Assembly: GCA_023014485.1 (NCBI GenBank)
Contig: JAJOZX010000090.1
Location: forward strand, 1,496,001-1,560,000
DNA: 64,000 nucleotides
Source of the DNA: Bathynomus jamesi
Taxonomy: Eukaryota > Arthropoda > Malacostraca > Isopoda > Cirolanidae
Direction: 5' to 3'
Shown: in pieces, positions 1 through 10,893 of the stretch
Numbering within the stretch: position 1 is the stretch's first letter
How the letters are laid out: every line of letters starts with the position of its first letter
The notes under the pieces: model-generated
The model's database searches: none
What the model saw: only the letters and a program-made list of their open reading frames with translations
What the model was told of the DNA's origin: nothing
Program-made: the position numbers and the translations under genes

Positions 1-481
1 CATCCAGCAGACCTTCCACTTTTTAACGATCTTCCAACACAAGACAATCGCATTCTGTTGGGTCCCGGCTCATGTCGGCATCCAGGGCAACGAGGCGGCG
101 GACCGCATAGCGAAGACGGCCTGCTTGCTGCCGGCCTCCTCCCGACCCCTCCCCTTCTCCGGGGAGAAGGGGAATGCTCAAAGTTGGCCGCTCTCCGTCG
201 CAGGTGTTTCCCCCTCTCGGCTGAAAACCCCATACCCAACTGCCTACGATCTATACTTGCCGACGGCCCCCACTTTTCAGCGGAAGCCGTTCTCTTCCTT
301 ACTCACTCCCATCTGCTCCATCGCATCTGAAACCGTACCCCTCCTACCCACTATCCATCGACTGACCCTTACTCATTCCCCTAGTCTACCACCCCCAGCA
401 CAGTAACATCACCCACCCACTGCCTCGCCGAGATATGTACCGTCTTTTTAGGTACGAATCGGCGGTAAAACTGAAAAGAAA

Positions 482-490
<9 letters not shown>
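1..490 (+). pseudogene. I-type LINE 3' end: RNase H C-terminal part, 3' UTR, A-tail
   Basis: Reading from base 2 gives an open frame to a TAA at 404-406. It contains WVPAHVGIQGNEAADRIAK, the conserved end of the RNase H domain carried by I-type non-LTR retrotransposons (the domain that digests the RNA strand of the RNA-DNA hybrid). About 100 further proline/serine-rich residues follow without motifs I recognise. After the stop comes a short 3' UTR and an A-rich tail at 470-490, running into an (AT)n tract. The element is cut by the window edge, so its reverse transcriptase is not seen. It is similar in kind to, but not the same copy as, the LINE at 55.7-62.5 kb. Confidence 0.75.
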
Positions 491-512
<22 letters not shown>

Positions 513-516
513 TATA
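491..516. repeat. (AT)n microsatellite
   Basis: Uninterrupted TA dinucleotides between the LINE A-tail and the Tc1 element; the TA-rich tract supplied the TA target of the transposon. Confidence 0.95.
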
Positions 517-1476
517 AGCACACTGGACAAAAAATTAGTCACCCCTCTCAGAATGTACCTAATAACGTGTGACGGCGCCTCTGGCCTTGATAACCGCACG
601 AATCCGGCGAGGCAGAGAGACTACGAGGTTGTGCATGTACTGAACATCGATTTGCTGCCACTCATTCATCAGCCGGTCCCGAAGTTCCACCAGAGTCCGT
701 GGGTGTCTATTCCTGCGCTTCACTTTGTTTCCAGCCTGAACAACACCTTCGACACATTCAGGATTAAAGGCTTCATTGGACCTGCGATGTACTCGTCGCC
801 TCCCATCATTGGAGAACAAACAAAAATGGGACTCATCGGACCAAATTACACGTTTCCAATCTGCCGCAGTCCAGTTTTTGTGCCTCTGAGCCCATTTATA
901 ACGTGCCAATTTGTGACTTGCTGTTAACAGCGGCCTCTTCCGTGGTACCTTGCTCCAGATGTCCATCGCATGCAGTTCTCGTCGCAATGTCCGTTCGGAA
1001 ACTGGTCGCTGGAGAACCTCATTGGTTTCTTGGAGCAATTGTTCTCTGGTTTGAAAACGATTTGCAGTTACTAGATGAGAAACATGGCGGCGGCCCCTAT
1101 TGTCGAGAATTGTTTTCCAGCCACAGTTACGCCGTCGATTGTCAGTTCATTGCGAACTACACCACTCTTTGTAAACTCGCTGGACAGTACGCGTTGACAC
1201 CAACAAATTGGGCTACTTCAGACATTTTGTGTCCGTGGGCTCTGCCAAACACGATGGCTCCTTTTTGCCACTGAGTAACGTCTGCCTCACGACCCATTTT
1301 GCAGACTATATCTAACACACACTTTGTTCTTCACCACCTCACAAAACAGATCTGATCCTGTGTGCTACATCACCGCTACTTGTCACTTACCAATGCTACA
1401 TCAGCGCCCTCTGTGTGACGTTGAACTTCCTACTATCGGTGCTATTAGGGGTGACTAATTTTTTGTCCGGTGTGCT
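517..1476 (-). mobile_element. Tc1-like DNA transposon, internally deleted
   Basis: The ends are about 30-bp terminal inverted repeats beginning AGCACACYGGACAAAAAATT, with one mismatch between the copies, each flanked by a TA dinucleotide as expected for the Tc1/mariner superfamily. The element is 960 bp, shorter than a full Tc1 element (about 1.3-1.6 kb), because the middle of the transposase gene is missing. It sits between two (AT)n tracts. The near-perfect ends suggest that it was mobilised in trans or deleted recently. Confidence 0.9.
559..1297 (-). pseudogene. Tc1 transposase pseudogene with central deletion
   Basis: The minus-strand start at 1297 opens MGREADVTQWQKGAIVFGRA, a typical Tc1 N-terminus. 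The frame then shifts and contains a stop before resuming at about 1090. The segment TASHKLARYKWAQRHKNW and the first catalytic aspartate in IWSDESHF are clear. The protein then jumps from VEGVV directly to RRNRHPRTLVELRDRLMNEW, which lies near the C-terminus, so the second catalytic aspartate (QDNAPCH-type motif) and the third acidic residue are deleted. It cannot encode an active enzyme. Confidence 0.88.
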
Positions 1477-1491
1477 TATATATATATATAT

Positions 1492-1525
<34 letters not shown>

Positions 1526-1530
1526 ATGAA
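1477..1530. repeat. (AT)n microsatellite, interrupted
   Basis: TA repeats with TTA interruptions, directly right of the Tc1 terminal repeat. Confidence 0.9.
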
Positions 1531-1565
1531 AATTATTTCACGAAAGTAACACATGAAAAATATTT

Positions 1566-1689
1566 ATGATGAATAAAACCACGAAGGAAAGGAAACACAG
1601 ATGGTGCTCAAGCGCTTTCATCTAATGACATCCTCAGGAGCGCTTGAGCACCATCTGTGTTTCCTTTCCTTCGTGGTTTTATTCATCAT
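1566..1689. repeat. Perfect 51-bp-arm hairpin with hammerhead-like core
   Basis: Arms 1566-1616 and 1639-1689 are perfect reverse complements (51 of 51) around a 22-base spacer. On the minus strand the spacer reads CCTGAGGATGTCATTAGATG followed by AA and then the palindrome AGCGCT. This is the same core (CTGAnGAn, short stem, GAAA, palindrome) seen in the hairpins at 34.6, 38.5, 41.3 and 52.8 kb. A half copy without the second arm lies at 38.46-38.53 kb. Confidence 0.85.
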
Positions 1690-1989
1690 ATATATATATT
1701 ACTAGATAAACAGTATTTGTTTAGTATTCCTAAAAGGTACCTTATATTCAAATACCTGCATAATTTAGAATTAAAATTCAAAATTAAAATTAATTGGTTA
1801 ACCTTTGAAGTATGATCATTAACAACTTCCAAACTACTGGGTGGATTTCCATAAATGTGGTATCCATGGGATGATACCATCACTGCACAAAAATTAATCA
1901 TTTTTTAAAATTTTTAATTTATGGTTTTTTTAATGTTTTTTTCATTTTATAATACTGAAATTGTTATGACTTTGAACATGAGTAAATTT

Positions 1990-2168
1990 ACCAAAAAAAA
2001 GTTTTAACTATCCGGCTATCCAGCTGGATAGGAAAGTGATATCTGGCTATCCAGCCAGATATCAAAAAGAGACCGGATACTGGATAGTTTCCGGATATCT
2101 GGCTATCCAGCCAGATATCAAAAAGAGACTGGATACTGGATAGTTTCCGGATATCTGGTGCATCCCTA
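1990..2168. repeat. hAT-like end with 56-bp tandem subterminal duplication
   Basis: A 56-bp unit beginning CTGGCTATCCAGCCAGATAT is repeated directly at 2043-2098 and 2099-2154, and the block ends in GGTGCATCCCTA. A similar end, in the same orientation, ends GATGCACCCCTA at 2910. Such ends, with repeated GGATATC/GATATCC motifs just inside, resemble hAT-type termini. Both ends point the same way, so this is not one intact element. Confidence 0.5.
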
Positions 2169-2809
2169 CTTAAAACTATTTTTTCAAAGCTTCTCTGCCC
2201 ACCCGCATCTTTATTTTCAGAGAGAATGTTTTCTGAATATGGAAACACCTATGAAGCAAGGCAATCCTGAATATTGCCTAAAAGAGGAGAAATGCTCTTG
2301 TTTCTGCACCACAATGGAAAAAGTTCTAAATCACTGTTGCTGATTTTTTTGTATTCTGAAGACCTCCAGGCTGAATGGTGGCATCTGACCTACACAATAC
2401 TGCCCTCCATTCATTGATTTCATTTCAGGCATTTTATATTGTATTCAATGTATTGTTTTACATTTGTCAAGCTTGTAATGTTTTGTATTGTTTTGAAAAT
2501 AAAGGGAAAAAAGAATGGAAAGCAAGTGCAGGGGTCTAGCAATATTTTACTCTTTTTAAAAAATTTAATGCCTAGATATTTTTATAAAAAGCTCTGATTA
2601 TATTAATAGAACTGTAATTGTTAAGGATGGACAGATGTTTTATTTATTCTTATCAGTATATTGTTGATTTAATATAAAAAGTGTTGCTGGACTGGTTTAG
2701 GGGTGGGCCCTGGAGGGCTTTCCATTTTTTTTGTATATAAAATATTATTTGTAATGTGTTATCATATTATGGCAGATTTTCATACAGGTGTTAATTTTCT
2801 AATGTCTTG

Positions 2810-2910
2810 GCCTATATCCGGCATATCCGGCAGGATATGACCCATATCCTGCCAGATACTGGATATTTCGCAATATCTGGCTGGATATCATATCTGATGC
2901 ACCCCTAATC
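2810..2910. repeat. hAT-like terminal fragment
   Basis: It shares the ATATCCGGCA / GGATATC subterminal words and the GATGCACCCCTA end with the block at 1990-2168. The 640 bp between the two ends hold no coding signal I can identify. Confidence 0.45.
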
Positions 2911-4350
2911 CCATACCACTTAAAGAATTAAAAGAAAGCATTGTTGTGCCGCTAACAAAGATTTTTGATGCGTCTATTTCTGAGGGGTGTGTACCAGATA
3001 ATTGTAAGTTAGCAAATATAACACCTATTTTTAAGAAAGGTGATAAAGGTGCAGCAGGAAATTATAGGCCAATCAGTTTAACATCTGTTGTTAGTAAGCT
3101 ACTGGAATCAATAATTAGGGATTGTATAGTCAACCACTTGGAATTGCATAACTTGATTAGAAATATGCAGCATGGTTTTAGGCAAAACAAATCTTGCTTA
3201 ACTAATCTTTTTAGAATTTTTTCAAAGTGTGGTTGAAGTTTACAATAGTCATTGAGTGGTAGATATAGCGTATTTAGATTTTCAAAATGCATTTGACATT
3301 GTACCACACAAAAAACTAAGGCTCATGGAATCAGGGGTGTAGTAATAAATTGGATAGATGAGTGGTTGCGAGGTAGAAAACAAAGGGTGGTCATTGATGG
3401 AGTGGAGTGTTGTGGTGTTGGGCTAATGTAGCGAGTGGCATTCCTCAGGGTTCTGTATTGGGCCCCTTGCTTTTTCTCGTGTATTAATGATTTAGATGTT
3501 GGCCAAGTCAATACAGTTTCAAAGTTTGCCGATGACATGAAGTTGGGTGGTAGGGCAATTAATGAAGAAGATAGAGGTAAAATCCAGGAAGATCTGAATA
3601 AAATCGTTGATTGGTCAGTCACATGGCAAATGAGATTTAACATCAATAAGTGCAAAATTTTACATATAAGTTTGCATAATGGTAATTTTGCATATAGTAT
3701 GTCAGGGAAGGAGTTAGCAAGCATTGAGCAGGAAAAAGATTTAGGAGTTATAGTCACTGGTGATTTAAAAGTGGCAAAACAAAGTACAGCAGCGGTCAAT
3801 AAAGCGAATAAAGTGCTTGGTTTTATAGCTCAGAATTTTTAGTACAAATTATGCAATATTATTGTTCCTCTATTATTAGTTAGGCCCCATTTGGAGTATG
3901 TGATCCAATTTTGGAATCCGCATATGCGAAAAGATTTAGACAAAATTGAAAGAGTTCAAAGATGAGCAGCTAAGATGATTCCATCACCTAGGTTGAAGTC
4001 GTACAAGGATAGGCTTAAGGAGTTAAAATGGACTACACTCGAAACTAGGAGGCTAAGCGGTGATCTAATCCAGGTTTTTAAAATTATGAATGGGTTTGAT
4101 AACAGATATAGAGAGCTTTTTTGAAATATCTCGATACAATAGGACTAGAAATAATGGGTTAAGTTGACACAAGTTGACACAAGTTGACACAAGTTGACAC
4201 AAGTTGACAAGACAGCATTTTCCTAAAACTTTTTTTATGTATAGAATAGTAAATAGCTGGAGTAGTGTTTTGGTAGAAGTAATTAGTAGCACATTTATAA
4301 ACATGTTTAAAAATTGATTAGATGCATATGTTGATAGATTGGGTATAGTT
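2910..4350 (+). pseudogene. CR1-like LINE reverse transcriptase, decayed
   Basis: The remnants follow the order of a non-LTR reverse transcriptase: PIFKKGDKGAAGNYRPISLT and QHGFRQNKSCLTNL (2.95-3.22 kb); then, after frameshifts, a GIPQGSVLGPLLF-type motif and the catalytic FADD at 3525-3536; then the C-terminal [11 protein letters not shown] / LDKIERVQ region at 3.88-4.1 kb. The wording matches the CR1 clade. There are several frameshifts and internal stops. The 3' part carries a 10-bp tandem expansion (4161-4210). The upstream endonuclease is missing, so the copy is 5'-truncated, as is usual for LINEs. The 3' UTR shares the word GAGTGGATCYTAGGGTCTTT with 46.2 kb. Confidence 0.85.
4161..4210. 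repeat. 10-bp tandem repeat (AAGTTGACAC)x5
   Basis: Five consecutive copies, the last with one change, lie inside the 3' coding end of the CR1-like LINE. This looks like a local replication-slippage expansion. Confidence 0.95.
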
Positions 4351-4577
4351 TAAGGTAGCAAAAATAAGGCTTTGTGGGTCAGAACCCACATAAAACTGTA
4401 GGTCCTCTCCGTCACCACAGAGGACATGGACAGTACACAATTACAAACACAGGTAGAACAGCCATGAGTGGATCCTAGGGTCTTTGTTGGTTTGAAACAT
4501 TATAACATTATTATAACATTATTATAATATTAGCCCAAGATGACTCCTCTCCATCAACGACCACCCTCTGTTTCCTA

Positions 4578-5167
4578 CAGGGGGTCCTCATTATCTGAGG
4601 ATAGTGGGGACTATGAAATAGCCACTTTAAGTGAACCTACTTCTTAAAGTGGGGACCTAAAACCCATAAGAAATAATGAGAATAAAGTTTAATTGGGACC
4701 TTAACACAATAAATGACACTCATTTTAAAATTATGGTTAAACATTTGTAAAATACTTTTTAAACCCTTTTATGTACTTTTAGGGTTGGTAGCTGCTTTAC
4801 CACTAGCAGTATGCTTTGAAGTCATGGCTGCAACAATAGCGCAAAAAATAAAAAAAAACAGAATGAAAACACCAGGAAACCACGGATGGGTTCAGCACTG
4901 GCAACAGTTAGAGACTGAGAGTGCGTGGCATTGGGGTTGGGGATGGAGCATGGTGGTGTGGGTGGAGTTTTGGAGGTAGGGGAAAGCAAGCGAGAGATTG
5001 AGTTCAAGGGAAACTTAAATGGTTTTCCATTGCGCTTCCGTGTTCCATGTATATTATCCGCGGAAACCTCTTAAGTGGGGGGAATTTATCCATATGGTTC
5101 TACAATTATTAGGCTGCGTAAATGTGGGGACTCGGATAATAAATACTCAGATAATGAGGACCCCTTG
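4578..5167. mobile_element. pogo/Tigger-like MITE with TA duplication
   Basis: The termini CAGGGGGTCCTCATTATCTG and CAAGGGGTCCTCATTATCTG are inverted and start directly after TA dinucleotides (4576-4577 and 5168-5169). CAGTGGGTCCTC-like ends with a TA duplication are typical of pogo/Tigger elements. The 590-bp interior has no transposase, so it is a non-autonomous copy. Further subterminal repeats (GTGGGGAC, ATAATGAG) lie inside both ends. Confidence 0.8.
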
Positions 5168-5211
5168 TACCTCGCAACCACTCTTCTATCCAATTTATTA
5201 GTACACCCCTG

Positions 5212-5212
<1 letters not shown>

Positions 5213-5245
<33 letters not shown>

Positions 5246-5258
5246 ACACACACACACT
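5213..5258. repeat. (CA)n microsatellite
   Basis: About 22 CA units with one interruption. The cysteine/valine-rich reverse-strand frame across it is an artefact of the repeat. Confidence 0.97.
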
Positions 5259-5640
5259 GTTTTGAGGAAACTAACACTGAGTGGTACAGTTTTCTTTAAA
5301 CCATCATTGTCATCCTGATATGAGTCTCAGAATTATTGACAACCAACAAACAAGCATAAGATGATCTCATGCTGGTAGAATGGCATTATCACAAATTGCT
5401 CCCTCAATATGGAATAAGAGGAGGAGGAGATTGTAGACACCAATCAACCAGGAAAGTACTCCAGGAGATGATGTTTGACAGAAGATAGGGAGTGTTGGAA
5501 CTCCCATTTCTCCTGTTACTGTCCTCCTTAGCTGATCTTTTTCTGTCTCTTATCTACTTTCTGAGCAGTCCAGCATGCTTTCAAACACACAATTCTCTCC
5601 CTATTCTTCACTACATATTCATAAGTCTTGCACACTACAT
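5259..5640. other. Spacer without recognised features
   Basis: I see no coding motif, terminal repeat or RNA gene here; it leads into the Jockey-type LINE. Confidence 0.6.
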
Positions 5641-8200
5641 AATCTTTTCAAAATAAAAATAAAACCTGGCAACTTCAAGACCCTTGGAGTCCCTGGGGAG
5701 GGGACCATAAATGTCCCCACTTCTGGCTCCCCTGCTGCCAATACCAGGAATGCAGACCCAGGTAGTGGGGCTGGATCTGCTAATGCCTATTCAAGATGTT
5801 CTGTGCCTCTGCCTGATTCACTTTTCATTCATTTCTGGAATATTTGTGGCCTTTTCTCAAATTTTCAATCTGCAACACCACCTCTAAATCTCATCTTCTT
5901 TTCCTCACTGAAACTTGGGTGTCTGGGATGACTGAGAGCAACCCCTTTTCTGTACCCTGTTACTTTCTCTATACTCAATTTCACTCCAAAGGTGGATGTT
6001 GCATATATGTACACAATGACCTAACTTGTTCTTGTATTCCCAAACTTGAATCTTCTGAATTCTATATAATCTATACCCTCTGGCTATGGCTTACATGCCA
6101 ATCTCAAACTAAATACATCTGTGCTGTTTGTTTCTCCTAATTCTACTGACTATCCAAAATTCTTTGACTACCTCTTCCAAAGTGGAATACTTTCTATCCC
6201 ACTCTCCCTTTGTTGAAATCTCCATTTTAGAAGATTTCAATGTTCAGCACCACCTTTGGCTTTCCTCCCATTTCAATAACAACCCTGGTGAACTAGCTTA
6301 CAACTTTTCTATCCTAAATGACTTAGAGCAGATTGTACAGCACCCTATTTGTATCCCCAACCACCTTGGAAATAGGCCCAACATTCTGGGTTTATTTCTT
6401 ACCTCTCATCCCTCTCCTTGCTGTGTGAAACTTTTTTCTCCATTGAACTCCTCCAACCACAATATTATATGCTTCCTATCCTATCATTCCAATCTGGGCT
6501 TTGGATTCTCCCAAGAGGAGGTGCCTTTGGCACTTTGATGCTGCTGATTGGGAGCCCCTTAAGCAGTACTTCTGCGATTTCCTTTGGAATGATTACTGCT
6601 TCTGTGGCTAGGGTCCTTCTAAGCATGCTGAGTGCATCACAGAGGTGATTCTCTCTGGCATGGAGGTGTTCATTCCATATTCTATTCCTACTACTGATGC
6701 AAAAAAAAAACCATGGTTTAACTTTATTTGTTCTAATGCTATCCACAACAGAGAGGAGTCTTTCAGAAAGTACCATTGCCATCCAACTCCTGACTCACTC
6801 GGCTTATATTTCTGTCTAGAATCATGCAAAATCTGTTCTTTGACTTAACAAAAATTCCTTCATCTGACAAAAATGTGAAAACTTATCCAATTCTAATTAT
6901 TCTTGTTCCTTCTGGCATCGAGCTAAGAAGGGAAGCTTGACTGGTGATCATCTTGCATATCTCTCTGACTCTTGGTCATCCTCCTTTTGGAATTTTGGTG
7001 AAACTTTTGCTATTGCTCTAGACATCAAAAGCTTTTGATAGTCTGGCACAAATCTTTAATTTCAAAACTGCCCTCCTGCAGTTTCTATCCTTCTACCTGT
7101 ACCCTCCTCTCTAATTTCATTTCTGGCTGATCTATAGCTGCGGTTGTAGATAGCCACTGTTCTTCTCTTAAAGCTATTAACAGTGGTGGTCCTCAGGATT
7201 CTGTCCTGTCACCCATTCTTCTCCTTTTATTTATTAATTATCTTTTAATTTGCTCTTCCTGTCCTATTCACTCCTATGCCAATGATTCCATTCTTCACCC
7301 TGCTTCCCAAAGCATCCCTCTCAACAGTCACTCCATAATTCGTGTTGGATGGCTCTGGAACACCTGACCTCTGATCTTTTTGTTATCTCTGTTTGGGGCA
7401 AAGAAAACCTTGTGGCTTTCAATGCCTCAAAAACTCTTTCCTCCACATGTCTACTTGTTTACAATCTCCCACATGCCTATCCCCTTACCTTCAACAACAA
7501 CAACAATACACATCAATCCTTCCTCTTCTCTTAACATTCTTGGTGCTTCCTTTTCTCATTATCTTTCCTGGAAAGATCATATATACTCTCTTTCCAAAAC
7601 AGCTTCTAAGAGGTTAGGTGTGCTGTACCACCACCTCTGTGGTTTCTTCACCCCTGCTCAATTGCTCTCTCTGTACAGGGGTCTTGTTTGCCCTGTATGG
7701 GGTGGCTCAACCCACACATGACCAGGTGGAATCAAAGGCTTTTTGTCTCATCAATTCCCTGCCTCTTACTGTCTTTAATTCCCTCTCTCTTCACTGCAAT
7801 GTTGCCTCACTTTCTACTATATTACAATAAACATTGCTCTTTTGAACACTCTAACTGCATGCTTCCTCCTTTTAGGAGAGCATACAACACCCAACTTTCT
7901 ACACTTTCTCATTCCTTTTCTGTCCAACTCTCTAATACAAGGGTTAATTGGTATTTTCAATTTTCATCTACTCAACTGGTGAACTCTGGAACAATTTTCC
8001 TCAATCCATCTTTCTCCCTGTCTCTGACTTCCAATCTTTCAAATGTAGTGTGTCTAGGCATCTCAAAAACCCTGGACCTTCGTTTTGGCTTTCTTCTTCT
8101 ATGGGGAGTGTACTTTTGCTGGTGTTCACCCTTGGCCCCTCCTTCCTGTATAAAAAAAAGACTTTCCTACTCTGGTCAAATAAGCATTATCCCATACCAA
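5640..8200 (+). pseudogene. Jockey-type LINE ORF2, decayed
   Basis: The order of remnants is endonuclease (IHFWNICGLFSNF at 5.83 kb, LLFLTETWVSG at 5.9 kb, ILEDFNVQHHLW at 6.23 kb), then reverse transcriptase (INSGGPQDSVLSPILL at about 7.18 kb, a degraded active-site HSYAND at 7.27 kb in place of YADD), then the C-terminal part (KTASKRLGVLYHHLCGFF, WGGSTHT, VESKAFCLINSLPLTVFNSL). From memory this wording is that of a LINE very common in decapod crustaceans. The copy has many stops and frameshifts; GVPQGS has become GGPQDS, and the middle aspartate pair is broken, so it is inactive. The end lies near 8.16-8.2 kb. Confidence 0.85.
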
Positions 8201-8691
8201 TTTCAAATCTCACTTGAAAAGCCATCTTGGTAATCTTAGTACCTCATCATGCACAGACATTCTCAAATCCTAAAACTGTGTTAGTGCAATCTTCAGTACT
8301 CTCATTGTTTGTTACATAATCTCTGCTTTCCTTTCAATCTTTCAGGTGTTCCATGTGATGAGTCCTCATTTCACAGAGGGAGGTCAGGGTTGTTGTCCCC
8401 CCTCTCAAGTTGGCCTGGAGAAGTAGAGTTGGCTTCTTGTGCTCTCTACTTCACATATCCATGTACACCCAGCTCATCTGGAATTGTTCTGAGCCAGGTG
8501 TCTAGTCTTCTTTTGAAGATTTTCATAACTCCATCAGTTATGTTTCATATTTCCTCGGGTAGTTGGTTGAACAATCTTGGTCCTCTCACAACAAAACTTT
8601 TCTTTCAGGGTTGAAGATGTTCCCTGTCTAGCCTTTAGTTTGGAAATGACATATTCTTCCTTTTCTATTTTCCAATGTTGTTTAACCCCTT

Positions 8692-8904
8692 CACTATGAT
8701 GACAAGTATGCATTCATCATGGTTCCTCCTGTGATGTACTACAATGATGAGTATGTGTTTGTCATGACTAATGTTGGTTATTTAGAAGCAAATATTTCTC
8801 ATAGTGTGCTGCAAAGCTTCTTGTTTGATATTTGAAGTATGGACTGGGAGTTATGATGTCATCATGAAAGAAAATCATGTCGCAAGTTGTCTAGAAAGGG
8901 TTAA
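8692..8904. mobile_element. piggyBac-like MITE in the L2 LINE
   Basis: The element is 213 bp including its TTAA ends, which read TTAACCCCTTC and GAAAGGGTTAA. A duplicated TTAA target with CCC-starting termini is the hallmark of piggyBac elements. There is no coding capacity. The flanking L2 sequence is continuous once one TTAA and the insert are removed. Confidence 0.75.
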
Positions 8905-9171
8905 GTGGTTATTGGGTTCAGAGTAAGATTAGGGACTAGTTCCTCCATTAATTTCCAGGTGTAAATATTGGTGTGCCTCTCTCTCCTTTCCAGCAAATAT
9001 AAATTTAATTCGCATAACCTTTCCCAATAATTTAGTTCTTTGCATCCCCTCAACTTGGCTCTGAAGCTTCTCTGAATCCCTTCTAGTTGACTAATGTCTT
9101 TTTTTTTTGTATGGGTAATGTTAAGAGTCCAGGGCATGGTTCTGAGTAATTAGTTAATCATTGTTTCAAAT

Positions 9172-10353
9172 GTAAAAAACTTTTTTTTTCTATGTGAAGG
9201 TCAAAATATGATAGTTAAAACCCACTCTAATAGAGAGAGTTTATTTCCACAACAGTTTTGATGCCCACTGGCATCCTCTTCGGGTGAATACAGAAAAATG
9301 AAAACCAAAAACAAGAGGGAAAACAGTCCAGGGACCATTAAGAAATTCGCACCTAGGTTAGATCCTGTTCTCCTGACACTGGAAGGGCATTTTTATTAAA
9401 GGGACCTGCTTATAAGTACATTTGCACAAATTTAAAATTATCTTCTTGTTCTATACATACAGATTCTATTATTTTGACATAATTACTGCATTTATTATTG
9501 CATTTACGTTTTTTAACATTTATTATTATTACCTTTACACTAATTATTACATTTATTTTATTACCTTTATTATTACATTTATTGCATTTATATTTAATTC
9601 CACATTTATTACTTCCATTATTACATTTACATTTATTATTCTATTTACATTTTACCCCCAAAAAAATAGAAAAAAAAAAAGGCTGAATGAACCAAAAGCG
9701 AGTAAGGAAACAATCCAGAGACCTTTAAGAAATTCACTCTTAGGTTAGAACCCATTCACCCGATGCTGTAAGGGATTTTTTGACCAAGAATCTCATTAAA
9801 GGGTCCAACTTATAAGTACCTTCACACAAATTAAAATTATCTTCTTGTTCTTACATACAGATTCTATTATTTTTCTTTTGACATAATTATTACATTTATA
9901 AAGCACCTTACTTGATTCTCAATCTATAGCATGATTATTTTGGCTGGCGTGATAAAAAATGGCATTATTAGTATTACAACTTCTGAAGGCATATTTGTGT
10001 TCTTTAATACAGGTTTCAATATTTCTTCCAGTTTCTCCCACATATACTAAACCACAACTTTTACAGGGAATGCTGTAGACACAGGCTTGTTCCTGTTTTG
10101 CAATGTTATTCCTAACCAATTTACTTTTCACGGTAGATGAATATTTGAATGCCAAAGCAAACTTAAAATCTTCATCAATGGTTTTACTCTTTCTAAGCTG
10201 GCAATGTAAGGCAAACTCTCATATTGTTTTTGGTTAACTGAAGGTTCCCGAGGGGCATAAAAAGATTTTCTGGCTTTAAAATATGCCTTTCTGATAAACC
10301 AGTGGGCATCGAAACTGTTGTGGAAATAAACTCTATTAGAGTGGGTTTTAATT
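9172..10353 (-). mobile_element. Penelope-like element fragment with inverted ends and 15-bp target duplication
   Basis: It is flanked by the direct repeat ATCATTGTTTCAAAT (9157-9171 and 10354-10368). Just inside are about 60-bp inverted sequences (9204-9266 and 10299-10358), one reading GAGTGGGTTTTAA at the outer edge. Inside lies the GIY-YIG end of the ORF and, downstream, a directly repeated non-coding block (about 9288-9500 and 9664-9905, period about 375 bp). Penelope-like elements are known for oddly arranged terminal repeats. The minus-strand word GAAGAGGATGCCAGTGGGCA followed by TCAAAACTG is a degraded hammerhead-like core. Confidence 0.78.
9460..9660. repeat. ATT/ACATTT-rich simple sequence
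   Basis: Degenerate (ATT)n and ACATTTATT repeats between the two copies of the Penelope-like 3' block; the Phe/Ile/Leu-rich frames here are artefacts of the repeat. Confidence 0.7.
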
Positions 10354-10358
10354 ATCAT
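9919..10358 (-). pseudogene. Penelope-like ORF end with GIY-YIG endonuclease
   Basis: Two overlapping minus-strand frames give first the linker (KARKSFYAPREPSVNQKQYE), then KYSSTVKSKLVRNNIAKQEQ and the GIY-YIG domain: YSIPCKSCGLVYVGETGRN with the CxxC between the two halves, followed by KEHKYAF and the histidines of the CCHH zinc site (HASQNNHAID). This endonuclease nicks target DNA in Penelope-like retroelements. The reverse transcriptase is missing and one frameshift lies near 10.15 kb, so it is a dead fragment. It is a different family from the element at 62.5-63.9 kb. Confidence 0.85.
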
Positions 10359-10893
10359 TGTTTCAAATTTATTAATTAATTAATCAAAAAATATTTTTAG
10401 AAAATGATGGGAAATGATTTAATTTTCCTCATAATTTCACCATCATTTTACCTTGAATTTTGTAATGTATCATTTGAATTTGGCACTTTTTTGCATGTGT
10501 AAACTGTCTAATCCACTCATGCCTAATTTCTTGAACTAAAGCAAACTAAATGTTTGAGCAAAGTGTTTCCTTCGGTCTTATCTCATGCAACAGAAACAAT
10601 AAAGCTCTTTCTTACTCTTTTCAGAAGTATTTAATTTTCAGTCATTTTTAATCAGTTAATCATTGATCAATTAGAAAATTTCATCATTCATCACTTTTTC
10701 CTAAAAATGATTGATTAACCATGCCCTAGTTAAGACTGAGCAATACTCCAACTTGGGTATGATCAGTGGTTTCAACAGAGCAATCATTATATTCATGTCC
10801 TTTCTTTTAAAGGTTCTCAGTATCTGTCCAGTTATTCTTTTTGCTTTGTTTACTGCTATTTTATTTTATTTTCAAATTTTGCATCATCAGTCA

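Larger units (their letters stand above)
9128..10728. mobile_element. hAT-like MITE in the L2 LINE, itself carrying a Penelope-like element
   Basis: The termini CCAGGGCATGGTT and AACCATGCCCTA are inverted, and both have TTAATCA-type words just inside. They are flanked by the 8-bp near-duplicates GTTAAGAG (9120-9127) and GTTAAGAC (10729-10736), as expected for hAT. Without the nested Penelope-like insert (9172-10353) the MITE is about 420 bp and non-coding. Confidence 0.72.

Noticed and set aside
1990..2910. A single complete hAT element between the two similar ends
   Set aside because: The two ends point in the same direction, so they cannot be the paired termini of one element.
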